DNA from: JASJHI01 sp033791105
GTDB taxonomy: Bacteria > Actinomycetota > Acidimicrobiia > Acidimicrobiales > Ilumatobacteraceae
Length of the DNA: 9,935 nt
Assembly (NCBI GenBank): GCA_033791105.1
Contig: JASJHI010000281.1
Coordinates: forward strand, 1 to 9,935
Direction: 5' to 3'
Positions 4,478 through 9,935 of the stretch are shown piece by piece (position 1 is the first letter of the stretch; each line of letters opens with the position of its first letter). Both the position numbers and the translations under genes were made by a program. The notes below the pieces were generated by a model. The model made no database searches. It had not been told where the DNA came from and saw only the letters and a program-made list of their open reading frames with translations.

Positions 4478-7072
4478 GTGCGTTTGATTGCGGTGATGGT
4501 CGCTGGTGTCGTGTTGGCAGCCGCGTGCACGCCGAGCGAGGGTCCCAAGTCGATCCCGCTGCCGACCTCGGCCGACACGACCTCGACCACGACCACAGTC
4601 CCGGAATCGACCACGACCACGGTCCCGGAATCGACCACGACGACAACGATCGTTCCGCCGAAGTACGAGGCAACGATCAGGCGTACGACCGACGGGGTCC
4701 CACACATCAGCGCTGACGATCTCGCGAGCGTCTCCTACGGTCAGGGCTGGGCCAGCGCTGAAGACCACGGCTGCTCGCTGATCGATCAGGTGCTCAAGGT
4801 CTACGGTGTCCGCGCCGCGAATCTGGGGCCCGGTGAGAACGGCGAGAACATCGAGAGCGACTTCGCATGGCGGGCGATCGACATCGTCGGCGCCGCCACG
4901 CCGGACTTCGACGCCGCGCCAGAGGCGGTGGTCGAGCGGTTCCAGGCGTTCGCCGCCGGTTGGAACGCGGCGCTGAACGACGCCGGCGCCGACGGACTCC
5001 CGGGGTGGTGCGACGAAGCGGACTGGGTTCGTCCGGTCCAGCCGGTCGAGGTCTACGTCTACGCGCGATCGCTCGCACTGATCGCCAGCGGGACCCGGAT
5101 GGCGCCGTTCATCCCCTCTGCTGCCCCACCGGAACCCGCGGAGGCGACCGAAGTGGAGGGGTTCGCCCGGCGAGGCGACACGCCGACCGAGGTCTCCGAT
5201 GCCGTCGACCTCGAGGCCCTCGCGCGCCTCGACATCTTCCCGACCGACACGGGCAGCAATGCGTGGGCGGTCGGACGCCAGCGCACCGAAGGCGGACGCG
5301 GAGGGATGGTGGTGGCCAATCCACACTTCCCATGGGAAGGTGAACTGCGCTTCGCCGAGGTGCACCTCACCGTGCCGGGCGAAGTCGACATGTATGGGGC
5401 GCAACTGCTCGGTGTACCCGGGGTCGGCATCGGATTCAACGAAGGTGTCGCCTGGGGGCACACGGTGTCAGCCGGCAAGCGGATGACCGCGTACCGCCTC
5501 ACGCTCGACCCGGCCTCGCCCACGTCGTACCTGGTCGACGGCGAGTCGCGGGCGATGACGCCGACCGATCATTCCATCGAGATTCTGCGTCCCGACGGAA
5601 CGGTCGACGCCGAGGAACGCACCCTCTGGCGCAGCGAGTACGGACCGATCATCGACTTCCCGGGCGTCGGCTGGACGACGACGACCGCGATCACCTATCG
5701 CGACGCCAACATCGACAACGGCGAGTTCATCGAACAGTTCAGTGCCCTCATCGAGGTCGAGAACCTGCTCGAGTTGATCCAACTCAGCGAGCTCTACCAG
5801 GGCATGCCGCTGTTCAACACCGTCGCCGCCGGTGCCGACGGCTCGGTGTGGTACGCCGACACGTCCGCCACACCCAACCTCAGCCCCGAGGCCGAGCAGG
5901 CGTTCCGCTTGCAGTTGTTCGCCGACCCGCTCACCCAGGCTGCATGGAGCGCAGGTGTCGCGTTGCTCGACGGATCCACCGATCTGTTCGACTGGCTGGA
6001 CGTGGAGGGCGCACGCGATCCCGGGCTCGTGCCCTTCGAAGGAATGCCGAAGGTGGTCCGCGCCGACTACGTCTTCAACGCCAACGACAGCTACTGGGTG
6101 CCGAGCGCGGAGTTCACCCTCGAAGGCGATTTCTCGATCCTGCAGGGGCAACAAGGCACGCCGCTCACGATGCGCACCCGCCAGAACGCGGCGGTGCTCG
6201 ATGCGTCCAACACGATGGGCTTGAGCGGCGACGATGCACTGTTCTCGGGCGAAGAGCTGCGCGACGCAGTGTTCGACAATTCGTCACACAACGCACTGCT
6301 GCTGCGCGACAGCGTCGTCGAAGCGTGCACGCTGACGCCGGTCGTCGAAGTTCCCGAGTTGCTCGGCGACGACGGCGAGATCGTGCTCCCGGCGGAAGCG
6401 GTCGACCTCAGCGCGGCGTGCCGCGAGCTCGGCGACTGGGACGGAAGATTCGACCTCGACCGCGGCGGCGCCGTGATCTGGCGTGAGACGATGGCGAGGT
6501 TCTCCGAGCGCGACCAGAAGTCGATGGGCGCACTCTTCGGCGACCCGTTCGACCCGGCACGGCCGACCGAGACCCCCTCAGCGCTCAATCCCGATCACAC
6601 GGCGGTGCTCAGCGCGATGGCGCGCGCGGTCCAGACGCTGACTCACGCCGGCTTCGGGACCGACACGACGCTCGGCGCGGCGCAGTTCACCGACCGCGGG
6701 CAGAGCCGCATCCCGCTCCACGGCGGCCTGGACAGCGACGGTGTCACCAACATCGTGGCGTGGTCGAGCAACTCGTCGTCGACCGAGCCGGCTGCGACGC
6801 GGGACGCACCGGCCGTGTCCGACAGCGCATTGCGCGGCGAGGGCTACCCGGTGAACTCGGGTACGAGCTTCGTGATGACGGTCGATCTGTCCGGCGACGA
6901 AGTTCGGGCGTGGGCGCTCCTCACCTACGGCCAGACCGGCGACCGGGAGTCCCCCGACTTCGACGTCCAGACGATCCGGTTCAGCGACAAGGCCTGGCGC
7001 ACGGTCGCCTACACCGCGACAGAGATCGCGGCCGACCCCAACCTCACCGAGGAGCACGTCACCGGCGAATGA
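4478..7072 (+). CDS. Penicillin acylase-family Ntn hydrolase (AHL/lipopeptide acylase-like), lipoprotein
   Basis: 864 aa. Predicted to cleave an amide bond between an acyl chain and an amine-bearing head; family substrates include penicillins, N-acyl-homoserine lactones and cyclic lipopeptides. The N-terminus is a short signal with a lipobox-like Leu-Ala-Ala-Ala-Cys at 13-17, so the protein is probably lipid-anchored outside the membrane. Residues about 30-62 are a Thr/Ser/Pro linker. The alpha-chain region follows (TDGVPHISADDL, then GQGWASAEDHG). The autoproteolysis site is Gly259-Ser260 in TGSNAWAVG; Ser260 becomes the N-terminal nucleophile of the beta chain. His at beta-position 24 (NPHFPW) and an NANDS motif at 534-538 match the His and Asn used by PvdQ-type acylases. 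The start is GTG at 4478, the only one that includes the signal peptide. Length is normal and no frameshift is seen. It stands alone, divergent from nadE and convergent with the dehydrogenase gene. The true substrate is unknown. Confidence 0.93.
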   Translation: MRLIAVMVAGVVLAAACTPSEGPKSIPLPTSADTTSTTTTVPESTTTTVPESTTTTTIVPPKYEATIRRTTDGVPHISADDLASVSYGQGWASAEDHGCSLIDQVLKVYGVRAANLGPGENGENIESDFAWRAIDIVGAATPDFDAAPEAVVERFQAFAAGWNAALNDAGADGLPGWCDEADWVRPVQPVEVYVYARSLALIASGTRMAPFIPSAAPPEPAEATEVEGFARRGDTPTEVSDAVDLEALARLDIFPTDTGSNAWAVGRQRTEGGRGGMVVANPHFPWEGELRFAEVHLTVPGEVDMYGAQLLGVPGVGIGFNEGVAWGHTVSAGKRMTAYRLTLDPASPTSYLVDGESRAMTPTDHSIEILRPDGTVDAEERTLWRSEYGPIIDFPGVGWTTTTAITYRDANIDNGEFIEQFSALIEVENLLELIQLSELYQGMPLFNTVAAGADGSVWYADTSATPNLSPEAEQAFRLQLFADPLTQAAWSAGVALLDGSTDLFDWLDVEGARDPGLVPFEGMPKVVRADYVFNANDSYWVPSAEFTLEGDFSILQGQQGTPLTMRTRQNAAVLDASNTMGLSGDDALFSGEELRDAVFDNSSHNALLLRDSVVEACTLTPVVEVPELLGDDGEIVLPAEAVDLSAACRELGDWDGRFDLDRGGAVIWRETMARFSERDQKSMGALFGDPFDPARPTETPSALNPDHTAVLSAMARAVQTLTHAGFGTDTTLGAAQFTDRGQSRIPLHGGLDSDGVTNIVAWSSNSSSTEPAATRDAPAVSDSALRGEGYPVNSGTSFVMTVDLSGDEVRAWALLTYGQTGDRESPDFDVQTIRFSDKAWRTVAYTATEIAADPNLTEEHVTGE
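4583..4642 (+). repeat. 24-bp tandem repeat encoding the Thr-rich linker
   Basis: Two full units, 4583-4606 and 4607-4630, differ at one base, and a partial third unit runs from 4631. They encode copies of STTTTVPE, an exposed linker between the lipid anchor and the catalytic domain. In-frame 24-bp units could change linker length by slippage without breaking the gene. Confidence 0.85.
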
Positions 7073-7075
7073 TCG

Positions 7076-7097
7076 TCGCGAGCACCTCTGGTGGCGA
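7076..7097. terminator. Weak hairpin in the convergent acylase/dehydrogenase gap
   Basis: CACC (7083-7086) pairs with GGTG (7090-7093) around a TCT loop, and TCGC (7076-7079) pairs with GCGA (7094-7097), with GAG bulged on one side. The gap is only 53 bp between two stop codons, so some terminator is expected here. The stem is short and has no U-tract. Confidence 0.25.
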
Positions 7098-7125
7098 GAC
7101 CTGTGAAGGTGAGACGGGGAGTGAC

Positions 7126-9516
7126 CTACTGGAAGTAGCCGAAGACATCGACGACGAGTTCGGTGCCCGAGAAGGAGTAGAACCTCGAGGACCCGCCCGC
7201 CAGTTTGGTGAATGCCAGTGCAGCTCGAATCTGGCCCGCCTTGGTGCTGTTCACGTTCGACACCAGCGGCCACGGACCACTCGGCCACGCTGTCACGTAC
7301 CCGCCCGCCCATGTGCCGGCCAGCGTGATGTTCTGGGCGACACCTGTCGCCCCATTCGGCACCGACCCCGGATTGAGGGTGCGGATGGATCCTGGACCCA
7401 TCGTGGAGAATCCCTGCGGAATCCGCGTATCGACCTCACGAGTGGGTGCGATCCGGACGAAGCGCCCGGCGGTGGACGACGCTGCGCTCGAGTCGCTGAA
7501 CCAACCGACCACATCGAGCACGATGTCGTCGACGTTGTGCAGCCGCACGTCGACCGAACCGTCCGCGCCGATCGGCACCACGACCTGGTTCGCCCGCACG
7601 TCGCCGACACCACCGGACCGGCCATTGACGTTGACGTTCGAGGTACTCGGCAGGGGTGCGCCTCCCGGATAGACGGTCACGTGGCCCGACGTGGCTCGGC
7701 CACCGCTCAGTCCGGTTGCGATGAGCGCTACCGACCCCGCTGACGCGGGCACACCGAACTTTCCGGCGATCGGAACGTTGAGGTCGTCCTGGAGAGAGTT
7801 CCTCGAGATCCGCGTGTACTGGTTTCCCGCGCCCGACGGCAGACGCGAGTCGATGGCGCGTACTGGGTCGACGACGTTGTAACGGCCCGCTCGCGTGGCG
7901 CCGGGGGACGGGACGAAGTAGCCGCTGACATCGACGATCGCATGAGTCGTCGACCAGACGTACAGCAAGATGTTGCCGTTCGCGTCGACTGGCACGATCG
8001 CGGTGTTGGCGACAGCCTCGCCCGTCTCCGCATTGACGTTCGAAGTCGCGGGACGCTTGGTCCTGGGCTCCCATGCGGTCGCGTACATGCCGCCGGCCGG
8101 CCCGACCATCGTCAGGTTGACCAGCGCCGCGGTCGCTCCCGACGGAGCATCGACATCGATGACCCGGGTGGTGCCGCCGCGGATGCGCGTCGCCGGATTC
8201 TGCTGGCGACTGTCGAACGCGCGCATCGGCGTGTCGAGCGGCTCGAAGCGCTGCGGACCACTCGCCGCCGTCGGCGCCAGATCGATCGAGATCCGGCGAA
8301 CGCTCGAACCCGCGTTCAGCGTGTACCACAATGCGTACCCGTCCGGCTCGAGGACGAACGCCATGTCAGCGGCGGAAAAGGTGAGGTTGGCGAACGGCGA
8401 GTTGTAGTCGACAGTGCCGTTCGATCTGCGCAGCCACATCCGCCCGCTGCCGCCGTCGACGAAGAGGTAGCCACCGTCATATTGGGCCGGCCACGCACCG
8501 TCGGGGATGAACGCGCCGGCCGTGATGTACTGGCCGAGGCCACGGCCGTACGCCGTGATCGGGTCGGTGACTCCGGCGGGCGGGCCGGGGCAGGGAACGG
8601 TCTGGCCTTGCGGGCACGGCCCCTCCCGATCGTTCCACCCGTAGTTCGCACCCTTGATGCCGTTGTTCACTTCCTCGTAGGTGCCCTGCCCGACGTCGTT
8701 GATGAAGAAGCGGGTGGCGGGGGTGTTCGGGTCGAACGCGAACCGATAGGCATTGCGAATGCCCCACGAGTAGATCTCGCGGCACGACGTCGTCGGCGTC
8801 GAGGGCACGTTGCCGCGGCTGCCGCACGCGACGGTGCCTGCGCCCGACAACGGATTGCCCGCGGCGGGCCCACCGGTGAAGCGGTTGAGCCGGAGGATCT
8901 TCCCGTTGAGGAGTGAGAGGTCCTGCGCAGCGTTGTTGGATCCCGCGCTTCCGGAGTTGCCGCGTGGATCGCGCCCGGCGTCCCCGGTCGCGACGTAGAG
9001 AAATCCGTCATTGCCGATCTCGATGTCGCCGCCGTTGTGGTTGCCGTTGACCGACGAGATGTTGTCGAGCAGCACGCTCTCGCTGCCGGGGATAATCGTG
9101 TCGCCGACCATCGTGAACACGCTGACCCGATTGACGCACCCGCCGGGGAACCCGGGTGCGTGCCGGGTGTAGTACATGTAGACGCGTTGGTTGGTGCCGA
9201 AGTCCGGATCGTGCGTGAAGCCGAGCAGGCCCCGCTCCGAACCCGAGCACACCGACAGGTCGATCGCCGGTGTCGGCGACACGGCGCGGGTGACCGAGCT
9301 GATGAGCCGGACGCGACCCGTGTGCTGTTCGAGCACCGCGACGCGGTTGTACGGGAGCTGCTCGATCCCCGTCGGTGACGAGATCCCCGCTACCTGACTG
9401 TCGGTGAATCCAGCCGGCAGCGCGTGCACGGCAGACGACTCGGTGCCGACGACCGCCGCGACCGTGACCGGTACAGCCATCGCGAGGGCGAGGAGGGAGA
9501 ACAAGGCTCTGCGCAT
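7126..9516 (-). CDS. Secreted PQQ-type glucose/sorbosone dehydrogenase beta-propeller with three C-terminal repeat modules
   Basis: 796 aa. Residues 1-32 are a Sec-type signal peptide with a Val-His-Ala cleavage site. Residues about 33-415 form a soluble glucose dehydrogenase (GSDH) propeller: PTGIEQLP near the start, ERGLLGFTHDPDF, VYMYYT, NHNGGDIEIGNDGFLYVATGD with the catalytic-type His160, LNGKILRLNR, GIRNAYRFAFDP with Arg254-Asn255, NDVGQGTYEEVN and GANYGWNDREG. Family members oxidise sugars or related alcohols with PQQ and Ca2+, outside the cytoplasm; the substrate here is unknown. Several Cys pairs (for example GPCPQGQTVPCPG) suggest disulfides. The rest, 420-796, is three copies of a module ending in VDVxGYF or similar. 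The start ATG at 9516 opens the signal peptide; the frame stays open to 9729, but that extension has no signal and runs through the glnII promoter region. A TACGTT lies 6 nt upstream. Many propeller homologues lack PQQ activity, so enzyme status is moderate. Confidence 0.88.
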   Translation of the reverse strand: MRRALFSLLALAMAVPVTVAAVVGTESSAVHALPAGFTDSQVAGISSPTGIEQLPYNRVAVLEQHTGRVRLISSVTRAVSPTPAIDLSVCSGSERGLLGFTHDPDFGTNQRVYMYYTRHAPGFPGGCVNRVSVFTMVGDTIIPGSESVLLDNISSVNGNHNGGDIEIGNDGFLYVATGDAGRDPRGNSGSAGSNNAAQDLSLLNGKILRLNRFTGGPAAGNPLSGAGTVACGSRGNVPSTPTTSCREIYSWGIRNAYRFAFDPNTPATRFFINDVGQGTYEEVNNGIKGANYGWNDREGPCPQGQTVPCPGPPAGVTDPITAYGRGLGQYITAGAFIPDGAWPAQYDGGYLFVDGGSGRMWLRRSNGTVDYNSPFANLTFSAADMAFVLEPDGYALWYTLNAGSSVRRISIDLAPTAASGPQRFEPLDTPMRAFDSRQQNPATRIRGGTTRVIDVDAPSGATAALVNLTMVGPAGGMYATAWEPRTKRPATSNVNAETGEAVANTAIVPVDANGNILLYVWSTTHAIVDVSGYFVPSPGATRAGRYNVVDPVRAIDSRLPSGAGNQYTRISRNSLQDDLNVPIAGKFGVPASAGSVALIATGLSGGRATSGHVTVYPGGAPLPSTSNVNVNGRSGGVGDVRANQVVVPIGADGSVDVRLHNVDDIVLDVVGWFSDSSAASSTAGRFVRIAPTREVDTRIPQGFSTMGPGSIRTLNPGSVPNGATGVAQNITLAGTWAGGYVTAWPSGPWPLVSNVNSTKAGQIRAALAFTKLAGGSSRFYSFSGTELVVDVFGYFQ
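7129..8259 (-). other. Three tandem C-terminal modules of the dehydrogenase
   Basis: Protein residues about 420-534 (8259-7915), 543-673 (7890-7498) and 684-796 (7467-7129) share one pattern. It begins with Arg-(Ala/Glu)-x-Asp-(Ser/Thr)-Arg and goes on to a GxxxTAWP or VTVYPGG strand, then SNVN, then a conserved Ala-Asn or similar, a dGs strand, and finally (I/V)(V/L)DVxGYF or DVVGWF. I know similar modules from C-termini of other secreted actinobacterial proteins but cannot give them a family name. A cell-surface or carbohydrate-binding role is a guess. The copies are divergent at the protein level and not obvious as DNA repeats, so the duplication is old. Confidence 0.75.
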
Positions 9517-9522
9517 CCCCGT

Positions 9523-9528
9523 AACGTA
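9523..9528 (-). promoter_or_regulatory. Possible -10 element TACGTT for the dehydrogenase gene
   Basis: TACGTT on the minus strand fits TANNNT and is followed by 6 nt and then the ATG at 9516. The only G-run abuts the ATG, too close for an SD. This again suggests a leaderless start. No -35 is clear. Confidence 0.3.
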
Positions 9529-9586
9529 ATCGCAATATGTGCGGCGGTGGGCTTCAGGACACGGCCTGCAGACGGTTTCGCGGCTG

Positions 9587-9624
9587 TTAACACGCCGTTC
9601 ACGATCGGGCAACCGCACCGCAAC
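9587..9624 (+). promoter_or_regulatory. GlnR-like box upstream of glnII
   Basis: Four AC dinucleotides occur at 9590, 9601, 9612 and 9623, each exactly 11 nt from the last. The pentamers ending in them are TTAAC, TTCAC, GCAAC and GCAAC, each separated by 6 nt. This is the layout of the actinobacterial GlnR site (gTnAC-n6-GaAAC, twice). The last two pentamers match best; the second is poor. The box lies about 39-76 nt upstream of a -10-like TATCCT, where an activator would bind. The target gene, glutamine synthetase, is a classic GlnR target. Whether this organism has GlnR is not known. Confidence 0.38.
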
Positions 9625-9662
9625 CCCCTGCTGCGACGATCCCGTTCGCTCGAAGTGGCACG

Positions 9663-9668
9663 TATCCT
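9663..9668 (+). promoter_or_regulatory. Possible -10 element TATCCT for glnII
   Basis: TATCCT fits TANNNT. It lies 63 nt before the GTG at 9732, giving a leader of about 55 nt that includes the GAGG site. No good -35 is found at 16-18 nt, as is common for activator-dependent promoters. Confidence 0.33.
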
Positions 9669-9722
9669 TGACGCTTCGCTCAACGCGCACACTTCGCATC
9701 CCCCACCACAACACGAAAGTTT

Positions 9723-9726
9723 GAGG
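9723..9726 (+). promoter_or_regulatory. Ribosome binding site GAGG for glnII
   Basis: GAGG lies 5 nt before the GTG at 9732. It supports that codon as the start, as does the family-typical N-terminus VVYKAEYIWIDG. Confidence 0.6.
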
Positions 9727-9731
9727 CACCT

Positions 9732-9935
9732 GTGGTCTACAAGGCTGAGTACATCTGGATCGACGGCACCGAGCCCACGGCGATCTGTCGTTCGAAGACG
9801 AATATCCTGCCAGACGGCGCCGATCTGCCGATCTGGGGCTTCGACGGCTCGAGCACCAACCAGGCCACCGGCGACAAGAGCGACTGCGAACTCCAGCCCG
9901 TCGCCAGCTACCCCGACCCGATCCCTGGTGGTGAC
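9732..9935 (+). CDS. glnII: Glutamine synthetase type II (eukaryote-like), 5' part only
   Basis: Makes glutamine from glutamate, ammonia and ATP; cytosolic. The first 68 codons are present and the frame runs off the window edge. The visible part is the N-terminal beta-grasp domain. It opens with YKAEYIWIDGTEPTA, then a short strand with Arg-Ser-Lys-Thr, then LPIWGFDGSSTNQATGDKSD, then a PVASYPDPIPGGD motif. The Trp-Gly-Phe-Asp-Gly-Ser-Ser-Thr signature and the EYIWIDG opening are typical of GlnII of Streptomyces, Frankia and rhizobia, and not of the GlnA (type I) form. The start is GTG at 9732 with GAGG 5 nt upstream. It is divergent from the dehydrogenase across 215 bp that hold a GlnR-like box and a -10-like hexamer. 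A GSIII or GlnA assignment would not fit these motifs. Confidence 0.93.
   Translation, partial: MVYKAEYIWIDGTEPTAICRSKTNILPDGADLPIWGFDGSSTNQATGDKSDCELQPVASYPDPIPGGD

Noticed and set aside
4405..4707. N-terminal extension of nadE to an ATG at 4707
   Set aside because: The added 101 residues are Val/Thr-rich antisense of the acylase linker. NAD synthetases begin near the chosen GTG, and a promoter-like hexamer sits in between.
4466..5461. A 331-codon minus-strand open frame opposite the acylase
   Set aside because: The plus strand carries clear catalytic motifs through this stretch, while the minus frame shows no family pattern.
7942..8916. A 324-codon plus-strand frame opposite the sugar dehydrogenase
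   Set aside because: The propeller and module motifs on the minus strand are coherent over the whole region; this frame has none.
9517..9729. N-terminal extension of the dehydrogenase to 9729
   Set aside because: It would bury the signal peptide 71 residues inside the protein and cover the glnII promoter region.
9517..9731. A small RNA or riboswitch in the 215-bp gap before glnII
   Set aside because: I saw no strong hairpin or known motif there apart from the promoter-like and GlnR-like words.
1..9935. CRISPR arrays, insertion sequences, tRNA genes or phage genes
   Set aside because: No spaced direct repeats, terminal inverted repeats, transposase motifs or tRNA-like cloverleafs were seen. 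The region reads as ordinary chromosome.

Overview
The window is GC-rich and densely coded, with frequent GTG starts. The gene set suggests a chromosomal segment of a high-GC actinobacterium, perhaps of the Acidimicrobiia/Ilumatobacter type. That guess rests on an actinobacterial-style type II glutamine synthetase, a two-domain glutamine-dependent NAD synthetase, split-barrel flavin/F420-type proteins and a secreted sugar dehydrogenase with repeated C-terminal modules. It is inference, not an alignment result. I saw no mobile element, CRISPR array, tRNA or rRNA.

Layout. At the left edge a divergent minus-strand gene probably just begins (only about four codons visible). dut (dUTPase) runs rightward from 128 to 592. 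A convergent intergenic hairpin at 608-633 separates it from a four-gene leftward block. In transcription order this block is nadE (4404-2686), a pyridoxamine-phosphate-oxidase-fold protein (2629-2150), an SRPBCC-PDZ fusion (2146-1475) and a Nudix hydrolase of CoA-pyrophosphatase type (1455-682). The last three are nearly contiguous and probably cotranscribed.

Divergent from nadE, across a 73-bp gap, is a lipoprotein penicillin-acylase/acyl-homoserine-lactone-acylase-type Ntn hydrolase (4478-7072). It converges on a secreted glucose/sorbosone-dehydrogenase-like beta-propeller with three repeated C-terminal modules (9516-7126). A 215-bp divergent intergenic region then precedes the 5' end of glnII, which is cut by the window edge at 9935.

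Working together. dut and the Nudix protein are nucleotide house-cleaning enzymes, and nadE makes NAD. The two large exported proteins (acylase and sugar dehydrogenase) face the cell surface. glnII begins a nitrogen-assimilation locus.

I do not see a wholly new defence or biosynthetic system. The best second-look items are: a TAG(C/G)CT hexamer found four times, each time just upstream of a gene start in the correct orientation, three of them 7-8 nt from the start codon as expected for leaderless transcripts; a GlnR-like array of AC dinucleotides at exact 11-nt phasing upstream of glnII; the SRPBCC-PDZ fusion; and the triplicated C-terminal module of the dehydrogenase.
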